DNA of 64,000 nt from Albifimbria verrucaria (taxonomy: Eukaryota > Ascomycota > Sordariomycetes > Hypocreales > Stachybotryaceae), in assembly GCA_020081605.1 (NCBI GenBank), contig JAHREC010000013.1:1798001-1862000 (forward strand). Reading direction: 5' to 3'. Made by a program: the position numbers and the translations under genes. The notes beneath the pieces are model-generated. The model had not been told where the DNA came from. It did no database searches and was given only the letters and a program-made list of their open reading frames with translations. Positions 34,798-46,343 of this stretch are shown in pieces (the stretch's first letter is position 1; every line of letters starts with the position of its first letter).

Positions 34798-36083
34798 TCA
34801 CGGCCACCACTTCATCTTCTTGTAGCTCTCAATCACCTCCTCAATGAGCTCCTTGGTCATGACTGGCTTCTCGTACTTGAAGTCCAGAATGCTTTCTAAC
34901 CGGCTGCCGTCCATGCTGAGGTCTGTGTCCTTAAGCAGCTCCTTCTCCATGAATGGGCTCAGCGGGCCCGGTCGTGTGATGCCAGCATCAGCGAGCAGGT
35001 CGGCCCAAGGCCCGAGAGTTTCGTCGTTGACGTCGTCCACCACGCTTTCCAGGTTCAAACGCGCAAAGGTGCTCACTAATTGACCCTGGAAACCGGTCGG
35101 GATCTGGAAAATCTCTCCGATGATGTCGGCAATAGTACCCTGCGTCGTGACGCCCTTGTCGACCACGTTGAATATCGGAACATTGCCCATGGAGCCGCTG
35201 TCCCACTTGGCCTTGCCGGCCTCGTACCACGCAGCAACTGCCCAGAGCGCACGCACGGCGTCGTGGATGTGCACCGTGTTGGTGCGCAGGTCCTGGTCCA
35301 TAACCACTTCATCTCGCCCTCGATCTGCTTATACACGCGAGCCATGCACAGCGCCGTGGCGACCCACTGTGAGGCATAAGGACCGTAGACGTGCGGCAGG
35401 CGCACAACCACAAGGTTCAGTCTTTTCAGCACAAAATCAAATCAGCAAAAATAGGTCTCTGAGAAACATGCATCGGCAAGGCATACGCACCCTGGGATTT
35501 TGGCCAGCTCCTCCTCAGCCTGGAGCTTGAAGACGGCAATCTTGCTCCAGGGCTTCAGCTTGTCTCCCTCCTTGCTAGGCGACGAGTCGGACTTGTAGAC
35601 CATGCCGGTGCTCAGCTCGACAAAGACCTTGACCTTGCGCTTGGCAGCTTCCTTGGCTACGGCCAGGGACAGGTTGAGAGAGCGCAGCTTGTAAACCTCG
35701 TCCTCCTGGGAGTATCGCGTCTCACCCCGCAGTTGAATACGTAGTCCCATTCCTTGCCATCGGGTCTGTCGAATATGCGCGAGAGTCCTTCTATGCAAGG
35801 GCCAAGACAGGGTCCCCGCGTTAGCCCGTGGTCTTTGCTTGCCGGGTGCGCAGAAAAGGGAAAGGGCGTCGAACTCACCGGTTCTGCTGGCATCAGCCTG
35901 CATGAACTTGTCTTGCGAACATGCTTCGGAGAACTCAGGGGCCAGCCAGGCAAGCTGCGGCAGGACCTTGTCGACGAGGCGAACCTCGGACGCTAGGTTG
36001 TTGTTGTGGATGTGGAGGGCGAGGAAGCGTCCGATGTAGCCCAGCCCTCCAATGATCAGGACGGAGGGTTTTGCGTCGGCCAT
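34798..36083 (-). CDS. NAD(P)-binding epimerase/dehydratase, atypical SDR
   Basis: Model: complement(join(34798..35421,35491..35790,35879..36083)), 376 residues. The Rossmann start is VLIIGGLGYIGRFLALH (GxxGxxG). Then come the acidic residue after strand 2 (VRLVDKV), the strand-5 motif VKVFVELSTGMVYKSDSSP, and RLPHVYGPY, all in the order of extended short-chain dehydrogenases. The catalytic Tyr-x-x-x-Lys is not evident: the expected place reads WSKIAVFKLQAEE. Near the C-terminus TVHIHDAVRALW is the usual HVDDVARA-type segment. One-base losses near 35726 (G on the coding strand) and near 35305 break the frame; correction gives 377 codons. Substrate cannot be inferred; it may be a nucleotide-sugar or sterol-type SDR that has lost the standard tyrosine. 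Confidence 0.82.
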
Positions 36084-36613
36084 TTTGCGGTCGTCGTTCG
36101 AGGAGGCGGTGCGAGGCGACGGAACCGACTACCTTGGAAAAGGAGAGAGGAGAGATGAGGAGGAGGAGGAAGAGAAAGAGGAGGAAGAAGACGGTGAGGT
36201 CTGGGTGTGGGAGGGGTTCGCGAGAGCTGTACAGTAGTGCGCCTAGGCGGGAAATACTGGTGGTAGTTGGAGAGCTAAAAGTGTAAGTTAAGCGTTGCTC
36301 TCCGTGTAACGCTTAGCGTGTGCGGATGCCGATGAAGGGTTGGCCGCGCCGCGAGAAGAGGAGCAGCTGGCCGATGCTTATAGCAGAGGAATCGCACGGG
36401 ACCGGAGAGGAAAACCAAGTAACGTGGTAACAAGGTAGGTAGACGGATAGTGGTTGTCGAAAAGGTCAAGACAGGAGTAATAATGGTCGCAGCGACAGTG
36501 GGGTTGAGGCAGTTGAAGGACGAGGGGTGGGTTTGGGTTGCGCGCGATTGGCAGGCCCTTGTCTTGTTCTGCCAGAGTCAGTTTAGTTAGTAATAAGGAA
36601 CGGCAATGCAACG

Positions 36614-36668
36614 CAAGGTAAGGTAAGGTACAGGATGTGCAATGCAGTGCAGTGCAGTGCAGTGCAGC
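36614..36668. repeat. AAGGT and GTGCA pentamer arrays
   Basis: Three copies of AAGGT (36614-36630) are followed by about five copies of AGTGC/TGCAG (36642-36668), the same unit as at 15041-15067. Confidence 0.8.
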
Positions 36669-36724
36669 GGTCGTGGCTATCAGGCAAGGTGATGCCATGT
36701 ACTGTCATGTCATGCAAGGCGAGA

Positions 36725-36776
36725 CAGGGCAGGGCAGGGCAAAGGCAAGGCAAGGCAAGGTAAGGTAAAAGCGAGA
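36725..36776. repeat. GGGCA, GGCAA and GGTAA pentamer arrays
   Basis: Three consecutive pentamer blocks, each differing by one base from the next, suggest drift of a single repeat. Confidence 0.8.
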
Positions 36777-37242
36777 CAAGCAGACAGGCAAAACCGACAG
36801 ACAGGCAAGCCACGGCAAAGCGGGAGCAGGAGCTGGGCGGGATGAGGCAATGAATGGGCGGTAATCGGAAGACGGACAACAAGGGACAGGAGCTTAGCTT
36901 GGTGGGTCCGTCGCTAGCCAGCAGGACTTTCCAAGCGGCATGGGAAGGCAAGTGTTGCAACTTACAGCCAAAGACGTGTGCGGTGTGGAAGTGGAAGCGA
37001 GGGCAGCAATTGAAGCCGTAGTGGTAGTAATTTAGTAGTTGTTGTTGTGGTTATGGCCGTTGTGGTTGTTCAGGCAGAACAAATAACGTTAATGTCGAAC
37101 CAACTGTCAAATCAACCTTGCTTTAGGAAAAGCTTTCTCAGTGGAAACCCTCCCTATTCAAAGGCTTGCTTGGTTGGTTCCATCTAGGCGCAAAGAAAAA
37201 AAAAGGGGATGTACAGACGGGAGCTATTATATCATAATAATG

Positions 37243-37264
37243 AAAAAAAAAAAAAAAAAAAAAA
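37243..37264. repeat. Poly-A tract of 22 bases
   Basis: The longest homopolymer in the window. Its true length is uncertain given the homopolymer losses seen elsewhere. Confidence 0.9.
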
Positions 37265-40111
37265 CAATAAGGGAGATGGCTTTTTTTTTGCCCTCTTTTT
37301 CTTCTCCTAACACTACTTACTGACTACTCCCTCCTCTTCCTCCTGTGGGGGCAAGGACTCGTCGAGACAAGCTTGTTATTCATTACAATAAAGAGGGGCC
37401 GTGGCCATGGCCGTCATGCTTCCCAGGACGGGCCACGTCGAGTCAACTAGCCCCGGAGACGAAGAAGCAATAGACATCTCATCCCGAGGTTACCTTGAAG
37501 GAATCGGTCGCTGCACGCCTCCCTCCGTCCCGCACCACGATGCCGTGCCATGCTGGTGTAAGCGTATCATCGTGGGTCTCACAGATCATCACGGGCCACG
37601 CACCAAGCGGCCACGCGAGGAACAGCAGCCAGCCAGGCAAACAAACAAAATACCTGGCCGTGTCCGCCAAGATGGCGCCGTGGTTCTTGTACCCCTTCTT
37701 CCCTGACGCCCGCACTTTCGCCTGGCTCCTGTCATGGTCAAGGCCACCGGCACAACTTTGTAATTGTTTCGGCTGCTGGGGCTGGCCGCCGTTACATCGA
37801 TGCCACCCAGCCGCTTGCTCACCACGACACTTTACTGTATGTCTTGCAGGTAAACAAGACCACGCAATCCTTCCACCGTGCCACATTGGGGGCCGCTCGT
37901 GGCCCTTTCATTACTCGACCTTCGCGACTGCTTTGCTGGCGTGCAGAAGACGCCAGGCGGCCAGGCCACAATGTCTGTTCGCCAATCCCCCTTGTCCCAA
38001 CCGAGTCCGACTCGAAAGCGTAGCAATGGTGGAGCCTGGGCTTGCCTGGGAACCTTGAGCCTGGTCCCTGCTGCATTGTGTGGGACGAACCGCTTCAACA
38101 TGGATCCATGGTAATGGCCCCAAAAATGATCAACCAGGACCTTGGGGCTTCTGCATGCATCTACGGCTTCAATCCAAGACGTGACGCATCATGGGTCGAT
38201 GCAATGCTACTCTGACAATAACAAATCCATGACGACAACCAAATAGGACATAATAAGAGGCCGACAACCAGAGCGAGGAACCAACCAACAAGGAGATAAA
38301 GGGGGCCAAACCCTCAACTCTCCATGAACATCAGGAGGCGAATGTGGGATTGGCGCCACACTTTTTCTTGCTTGAATCGAGTGGTAGTTCCGTCAGGGGT
38401 TCAGGTTGCTGGTCCTTGGATAGCCTTCTTCCAAGCTTCTAGAAGGAAATAAAAGCCGCGGATCGAACTGGCATATTCCCAGCATCTCTGAAAAATGGAC
38501 CGTTTGACCTGTCAAAACGATGATCACCATGAGCCAGTTTCGGTTTCAAGGGGCCACCCATTTGATGATGGCGATGCTAACCGACCATGTGGGGATCGTT
38601 CTTTTTCCCCTTCTAGTTTTCTTCCTTCTCCTTTCCTTTGCGGCATTGATCCCAGCATGGCCTGCCTCTCCTTCACGACGGATCCATCACGTCTATGGAG
38701 AAAGCCCCGAGTGTTAGCTTCACCACTACCTGAGGCAGCACAAGGATCGTCGACACCACGAAAGATCGATCCGGCACGAGAGCGTCCGGTTCTGTCGGAA
38801 ATATCAACGTGAAGTTTCGAACCCCCAGGCCTGCAGCTGGCCGTTAATCATCGCACCATGACCTGGGTAGCGCGTACGAACTGTGGCGCACACTGCTACC
38901 AACAGGATGACTCCTACGTAACACCAATATTAAATCTCGTGCAGGGCATTCCCTGGCATGCCCGACTTTCGGGCTCCATGACCAAGTCAAGCCTGGGAGC
39001 GCGTTTCTCAGCGCCATGTGGTCCAAATACCATGCTGGCCAGCCGCATGGCAACCACGAGCTTGATCCGCTTATACACGGCGAGGATGTTACCGTATGTG
39101 TCCCAGTGGCAACATAACTCATGACCGTGGTTGCGACTATTGTCTCGTGATAAAATTAGATTAATCTGTCTAAAAAGTTTGAGTTCTTGTAAAGCTGCGT
39201 GGCACTGTATTGCCAGGTTTTAGTCTATAACAAGTCTATGATATACGTCTGCCACCCTTAAGCTCAACGGTGCAGTGGCAATACCATTCATATTGAGCAT
39301 TAAGGTCTCAAGATGGTAATTGGAAGGTTTATATGGAGAGCCGTGGTAAAAAAAAACGCCTACAAGACTCGTGTAGTCATGCTTCGGCTTTCTTGCTTCA
39401 TTGATTACATGTGAATCATGTGTAACTTCTTCCCCGTCGAACTCATCAGCGATATCAAACGAGTGATTCCCACTCACACCGTGCTGCTAACGTCTTCGGG
39501 TCATTAATGCACCAGCGGCCCAGCTACGTCGGAGGTAATGCTCCTCTCACGCTCCAGATTTCGGGATGGTCTGCTCATTTGAACCAAATTCCTGTTGCAA
39601 CTAACGGTCATATAGCCCCAATTCGGCATCGATCAAAAGACTGCAATCTATAACTGTTTCCAGTAAGACAAAGACGTTGGCAATCAGTATCGTGAAACAT
39701 ATAATCCGAGTCTACTTCAGCGGTTCATGTCGTAAGAGCCGTTCTTAGGCATCAGATTACCCTCATTGACAATTATACTCGAAGGTGACGAGGCTGGCAC
39801 ACCCAAATAAGTCGGTGTGGTCTTCATCTAGTGTGTGAATCAACCCACTGAATGATGCAAAGTGCAGTTATCGGATGCAGTAGTAATTCGGCATCCAATC
39901 ATCTACAGTGTCTATCGTGCCAAAGACTTTCTTGCCTGCGATATACGAGACATTCATTTCCAGATCACCAATCGCTTAGAGTAGATCTTAGCCATACTAT
40001 ATGTCGTGTCTTGTCATGTTATCTCATGCTTGAGCACTTCACTAGGAGAACGTACGAAGCCGCTATAAAACAACCAGGCCAACTACCTGAGCGCCTGTCC
40101 CAAGCCGCCGT

Positions 40112-41103
40112 CTACCTCTTCATGCTGCCAATAATCTCTCTTTGCGTCTCCCGGTCCCGCGCGCCCTCGCTCAGGCTGCCGATGCTGCGCAGGTCGCCGA
40201 CGACGTCCTTGGCCTTGCCAAAGTACACCTCCTGCAGCAGGTTGCGCATCTTCAGCTCCATGTCCTCGACCAGGCGGCCGACGTTGGCGATGTGGCTGTC
40301 GTCGTTGTCGACGGCCAGGTCCTGCTCGACCTGGCGGGTCATGTTGCCGCTCAGGTCCATGTCGCCGAGGCTGCTCGCCGCCGTCGACAGCGCCAGGATC
40401 ACCGTCGATGTGAGTTTGTAGTGCGTCGTTCGGCCGCGCTCGATGGCTTCGAAGACGTGGATCGAGTCCCAGACGCCCTCCGTGCCTCCTCCGGGGTGGC
40501 GGCTGTGATTGCTTGTTAGAATAGGAACAGAGTGTGACAATATAGGTTCCATCACCGGGGACTTCAAACATACACTTCTTGAGCAGAACAACACCGGCAA
40601 AACCATCGTCAAGGTTCCAGAAGTAGACACTGCTCACTCCACCCTCGTAGTACAGCTCCCGGTACACGTCAAAGGCCTCGTTGGCCTTGATCTCCATTCT
40701 GCGGACGCGCTCGCTCGGGATGGCGCCCTCGCCAGCGCCCTCGCTGCCATCGGCACCCACACCGCCAACACCGCCCTCGTCTAGAGGGGGTCGAACTCGT
40801 TGGACCACGGCGATCGGTAGCTGTCGCCATCGCGGTTGTAGTCGCACAGTAGGTACTCGCGGCCGGTCTGGCGGCAGCGCTTGACGGTGAGAGGCTGATC
40901 CACGGACGAGAGGAGATCCTCGGTCAGGTCCGGGACGAGAGAGATGATGGCATTGAGGTGTTCGGTGGTGTGTTTCGGGTTTAGACGGCGAAGGAGGTCG
41001 CTACGAGGCAGGTCAGCGGCGGTGAAACAATCAGACGCGTCGTCCATCTGGGCGAGGCATAGTATCCTTACAGAGCCGAGTCATAGGGGTCGGCGGAGGC
41101 CAT
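40112..41103 (-). CDS. CAP2: F-actin capping protein subunit beta
   Basis: Binds actin filament barbed ends as a heterodimer with the alpha subunit. Model: complement(join(40112..40502,40576..41000,41072..41103)), 282 residues, typical for the family. Conserved segments are [17 protein letters not shown] at the start, [49 protein letters not shown] and [14 protein letters not shown]. The first coding exon is 32 nt. One base is missing from the C run (coding strand) at 40796-40800, just after SNEFDP; correction gives 283 codons. In yeast and animals the last helix is the actin-binding tentacle; here the C-terminus ([20 protein letters not shown]) is present. Confidence 0.95.
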
Positions 41104-42054
41104 GGTGACGAGGCCTGAGCTTGCTGGCTTATCTGGATTGTTTGATTGGGATGAGGTCGAGGTTGAGGTTCTCAGGAAGCTCCCTGGCATTGTCTGGCCG
41201 TACACCTCAGTTGGCGGGGTTGATGACAGCAGGGGCCCCACCTGAAACTTAACCCCAGCTTTGGCACGTACTGCATAGTAGACAACTCCAATTGACAACA
41301 AAGCTTCACAATCTTACAACTCTGTTGATGTCAACTCTCTTCTCCGAAACTTGATATGGATTAGGAAAAGATCAGATGGCCTAGCTTAAGCCATATATCT
41401 AGAGAAACGCGCATACAGCCCCTCCACCATAGAGCACAACTTGTCATCCAAATACCCATCATTCAGCCCGCCATCAACACAAACTTCAGTCACAAACGCT
41501 ACCCTCAATCACATCACAGACCTTTCGTTCGAAACAGGGCCAAAGGCTATATCCAGGCTTAAATACTGACTCACGATGTACCTAAAACTAACGGGCCCTA
41601 CCTGAGAACAGGTGAAGAGCATGCAACAACGATACTCTATACACTCTGTCTCACCCTTCTCTTCGTGGCCTGAAATCAACAACAAACCGGCAAAGCAGTC
41701 CCTCTCCTTTCCCCGGAATCCTCTCCTCCGATTTTTCCTTGCCCAAGCCTGTTGGTATTCGCTTTACCCAAACGCCCCCGCCAATGACGCCCCGAGTTGG
41801 ACAAACACTCCCAACCCACCAGACATTAAAACTTGTGCTGCGCTGCGCTGCGCCACTCTTGCATCGCAACAAATGCAGCCAACTCTGTGAGAAATAGAGA
41901 AATTGCGTCAGGCCTTGATCCAAGAGCCCATCCAAGCCACGATTCAAAAAAACAAAGTCTCAGCGTCGGTGCGTGGGCCAAGAATATCCTGAAAAAATAC
42001 CCAGTTCCCACCAGCCCTCGATGCAGACATCAACTGCGCCGAGTCTATCCGTGT
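41104..42054. other. Intergenic between two co-oriented minus-strand genes
   Basis: Promoter side of CAP2 and 3' side of the BAH-PHD gene. No gene or distinctive repeat seen. Confidence 0.5.
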
Positions 42055-43520
42055 TTAATCTATCGTGACGTCGCAGCAAAGGCATCTCGCCTTCTCCGTC
42101 CACGTCGCCTCGCCGCCCGTCACGTTCGGTCGAAGATCCTTGATCTCCCATGCCGTTGGACCGTCGTCCATCTTCAGAGTCGCTTCAAACAAGCCCTGGT
42201 AAGGCTTGCTATCAGCCTTGCTCTTCCGGCGAGCCTTTTCTCCGAGGATGTCTTCGAGGACTCGGCCGCAGGAGTCGTGGGTCCGGAGACGGGCGTTTCT
42301 GTCGGATTCGGTGTCTCTCCGTTAACCTGCTTCAGAACAGCATCCTTGAGGCCTCGCCTCCGCGCACGTCGATGGTGGGCTGGGTCTCTTCTTCTCGCGT
42401 TTCGGTGGGGCTTAAAGGCCTGGCAGCTCGTTCCTCCTCCTTCTCTTCCTTCTTCACGACCGTTTCTTCGTCGATGTGCGGCTTGTCGTATCCCAATCGC
42501 TCGAAGGTTCGCGTCAAGACATCCTCCAGCAAGCATTCGTAGTGCAACCACTTTCCGCAAGCCGGGTTTGTGCAGCCAATCAAGGTCTTGTCGGGGTTTG
42601 CAGGTGTTTCGCACTTGCAGATGAGCTCGACAGCCTGGGAGATGGTTAGGTTGTTTTACTCAAGGATAACTACGACAGTGAGGTCGTGTCTTACCGAAAG
42701 CTGCGAATTACGGCAATCAAATGCCTGTCGCCAGTACAGGGCATCCTGGATCTCGTCGTCGTCGGTCTCAATCCACTGGTTGACGATGGCCGGCATGGTA
42801 ACGCTGACCACGTTGATAACATCCACTGCGAAGACGTTAGTCGCGCGGCTCTAAGCATCATCATATTGCGGAAACTTACTATGATTGGACGCGATCAGTT
42901 CGTTCTGTCCATGGTATGGTTGACGGCCCTCGACCAGCCTCTTGCCATCAAGGGTTCCCTTGGGCAGTTCGTCAGGCGAGTACATCCAGTTGACGCGCGC
43001 GTAGACGTGGTGCTCATCGGCGGCTCGAATCTCCAGGATACGCGCAACCCAATCATCTTCGGCCTTGCGGAACTGCCCCCGTTCTCCGGAGCAGCCGCCG
43101 CCCTCTGGCGCTCGATAGTCGCGTCGTTGGCCACGTACACAAAGCCCTCGCTGTAGTACTTGGTCTGGTTCACTGTAGCAGTGTGAGTAACACGCGTCGG
43201 CACGGATAGATGGAAAGGCAATCGTGGGCAGACTTACAGACGAAACTGTTGTAGCGCGTCATCTCGAGCCACTGCGCGCTCGGCTCCACCGTGTAGTGAA
43301 GATCCATCGTCTCGTGCGTCTTGAACTTGCCGGTCGGGGAGAAGGGAGACATCTGGATCTGGATCTTCTTCTCCTCATCTGTCTCGTCGCGCTTCTGCCT
43401 CTTCGTTTTTGGCGATCGCGCTCGGTGCGAGGGGTTGGTGACGATGGTCACCTTGAAGGGGCACTCGGCGCGGTTCTCCTCCACGACGGAGCGCGATCGC
43501 TTCCTAGAGCTCGAACCCAT
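42055..43520 (-). CDS. BAH-PHD chromatin protein, possibly EPR-1 like
   Basis: Model: complement(join(42055..42634,42695..42825,42880..43172,43238..43520)), 429 residues. A basic N-terminus (MGSSSRKRSRSVVEENRAE and PKTKRQKRDETDEEKK) is followed by a BAH domain around residues 105-225, starting YYSEGFVYVANDA and including YARVNWMYSPDELPKG. A PHD-type zinc site then begins at residue 242: CKC, GCTNPAC, LHYEC. The expected last Cys pair is absent nearby; CLCC occurs at 421-424 near the end. BAH-PHD proteins read histone marks; in Neurospora EPR-1, which has this pair, reads H3K27me3. Assignment to EPR-1 is an inference from domain order and modest size. Losses of one base near 43078, 42378 (position uncertain) and 42238 break the frame; correction gives 430 codons. 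Confidence 0.8.
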
Positions 43521-44245
43521 GTTGACGGATGTGCAAAGTTGCGATGTGAAGATCCGCGTTGTGTCGTGTCGAGCTCAGCGTTGGGGAGAATTCGCGCCCG
43601 AGCCAAGCAATAACAGAGGCGTTCAAGGGAGGAGCTGAAGCGAAGGAAATCTGGCAGCAGCGTCCGCAAAAGACGATTGGAACGTCGGGCCGCACCGGGA
43701 AAGGCCGTCGCAACGATCGCCAGCTGGGATACCTTGGGTTTCTGGATGAAATGAATCGAGGGCGAGCTTCGAGTCGAAGCCTCAAAAGACAATATCACGT
43801 GGAATTTTTAACCGCCCAGCTCTATTTCCAAACCTATTTGGTTTGATTAGTCCGTTGTTCAGGAGGCGGGAATTTTACCAGCCCAAGGATTCTTCCAGTA
43901 AACACGCTGACTCAGCCGCGAACCAACTGGACCAACTGGACCTCTTTTGCCTAATACTAACACAAGATGACGAGAAGATGCTGCGTCTAAGAGCCACATA
44001 TTTCTTTATTTGGCCAAAGACGCGCTCATGTAACATGCAATCACAAACATCCCAGTGCGCATGCAACCAACCGATCTTTAATTAAACCCTCAGGTTGGCA
44101 ACGTTGCCAACAAGAAACTAAACAGATACAAGCGACTAAAAGCAGTGCATGTTTCTCCAGAAACCCAGACGCCGCGCTATGTTGCTTTCCGTTATGGATC
44201 GTCTTTAGCTATATCAAAATAATAAAAACCCTATTTCAAGTTTCC
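43521..44245. other. Intergenic between the BAH-PHD and ATG22 genes
   Basis: About 0.7 kb holding the promoter of the BAH-PHD gene and the 3' end of ATG22. No additional gene seen. Confidence 0.5.
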
Positions 44246-46343
44246 TCATGCCCTCCGGTTGATTTCTTCGTCATCATGGTCACTTTCGTAGTCTGCTAGC
44301 ATGCCACGCGCTTCCCGCTCATCATGTTGTTCCTCCTCATGAGAGGCCTCGAAGCCTTCGCCGCCGTGAGCAAGCTTCGCGGCCTCTCTCTTTCCACGCT
44401 CCACATTGATGAACCAGATCAAAGGCGCGGGAAGCCCAACGAGAGCGCCGAGGAACCAGAACGCAGGTCGGATGTTGCCTGTTCTATCAATGATGGCCCC
44501 AACAATCGTTGGCCCAAACACACTGGAACCCTTGTCCGTGATGGCATACAAAGCGTAGAAAGCAGCCTCGGATCCCGGCGGAATCAGCTCTCCATACAGA
44601 GAACGGCAGTAGCTGCTTAAGCCGCCCAGGACAAGTCCATACACAGCAGCCAAAGGATACATCTCCCACGGCTGCTGAAGTCCTAGAACGCCCCAGTTGC
44701 GGACAAATGGCAAATATCCCAGCAGCCCATAGAGAGGAATCAGTTCGAACAAAGCAATGCAGACGAGAATGGTCTGATGCGGCTGGAGCTTGAATATCCG
44801 GGAAACCCATGACCAACCCAAAGCGCCGGCAACACCTGCCATTGTTGAAATCACGTTGATCATCCCAAGAGCCCACGGCTTCATGTGGAGTTGTGTCTTG
44901 GCAAATAAGATGGCAGTTGAGGACGTCGTCGCGATCGCATCCGACAGGAGGAACCAGCCGGCTAAGAAGAGCGTTATATCAAGCAAACGCCGCGCCATCT
45001 TGATGGTTTTAAAAGAGACTTCCACGCGTATACAAGGTAGGTAAACCATGAAAGTTGACCTTTGCGGTCTTTGTCCTGCAACGGCGGGCCGGGCCGTGGC
45101 CGCAACCACATAGCTGCAGGAATGGTGAATATAGTCCACCAAGCACCCACCATGAAGAGGACCACCCTTTGCGCCCATGTCGTATTTTGCATGAGAACGA
45201 GGATACCAATTGCAATGCACTGGACAAACAAGGCCGCGCCGTAGCCGATGCCAATGCCCTTGGCCGAGATCTGGGACGAAAGCCCAACTTCCTTGGAAGT
45301 GAGATCTTGGAGGTGTTGCTCGGTTGGCACTGGCACTGCGTCCGGTAAAAGAGCGGAGACAGAATTAGCCATGGCTGGGTCTAGGTTGCCGATGGAATCC
45401 TCCATGCGACGCGACTCCAGGGACGAATCAGCAAGGTCAGGCGTATCGGCTTGACGCGCATCAAAGATGTCTGGGTGGTATCGCACAAGGAGCGGAAGGA
45501 ATGAGTTCAGAAGAACAAATGATGCGCCAAACGACACATTGGATATGATTGTAAGGACACCTCCCAGGATGTACGTCTCTTTGGTGATGAAGATGAAGCC
45601 CATGACAGCAAAGCTGCCAATCCAAGCAAAGGTCAACAGCAACTTCTTCCTGTAGTTTCCGTGATCCGCGGCGCAACTAATACTGACGACAAGGAGGGCC
45701 TGGAGCAAAACACTGATGGAAAAGGTATACATGGCGAAGCTCGCCGTGTTGATCTGCATGCCCAGGACGTAGACGACGCATTGTCCGTCATCCTTGGCCT
45801 TGCTGTCACTGCTCGCGCAGGGCTTGGAGGGGTCGGAGAGAAGAACGCCGCGTTCTCGGGCGAGGGTCTCGAGGAGGATCGGTATGAAAGAAGCTGTGTA
45901 GCGAATGTCAGTTCAGAGCCATGGTAGCTTCAAAGTAGGTCCATTGAGGTGGCGCATGCGATAGAGCGGCCGAAGTATACCAACTCAATGGGCTGGCGGA
46001 TAACCCGGGCATGTTGGAGAATCGTGAATAATCAGAGTAGAAACGTACCTATACCACATATCACGTAGGTCTCGGCGGCAAAGGCATACATGTACCAGCC
46101 CATAAGCTCCTTGCGACTCGTGGGGCGCACATCTTGGCCGGTGTAGGTGAGCAGGCTAGGGCGCCGCAGGTTCCCGTTGCTGTTACGGGAGCTCATGCTT
46201 CCGTCGGACAAGGAGCGCTCGTCATCAGCTTCAAAGGAGGACGTGGTGAAGGAGCGAAACGATGGCTTGGAAATGGTTGATATCCCCGACCAGAGACGCT
46301 GCTGACCCATGAGGGAGGGTCGGCGTGCCTGGAGGTTCGCCAT
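44246..46343 (-). CDS. ATG22: Vacuolar amino-acid efflux permease Atg22
   Basis: Major-facilitator-type vacuolar membrane protein that exports amino acids released by autophagic breakdown. Model: complement(join(44246..45893,46049..46343)), 647 residues. About twelve hydrophobic segments are visible. Family landmarks are the N-terminal [20 protein letters not shown] and [16 protein letters not shown], the long soluble loop between the two halves, and the C-terminal [20 protein letters not shown] followed by [20 protein letters not shown]. The start at 46343 is the first ATG before MANLQARR; a 5'-extended start exists at 46364. One A is missing in the run at 45007-45010 between YAWKSLLK and IKMARRLLD. 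The acidic C-terminal tail is presumably exposed. Confidence 0.94.

Larger units (their letters stand above)
36084..40111. other. Long intergenic region with dispersed pentamers
   Basis: About 4 kb without a supported gene. The first 800 bases are purine-rich leader sequence plus pentamer arrays; a 22-base A run lies at 37243. From 37.4 to 40.1 kb only random-looking frames are present. Confidence 0.5.

Noticed and set aside
38800..38840. Possible tRNA B box (GGTTCGA-like) on the minus strand
   Set aside because: No matching A box or cloverleaf arms can be drawn at the right distance.
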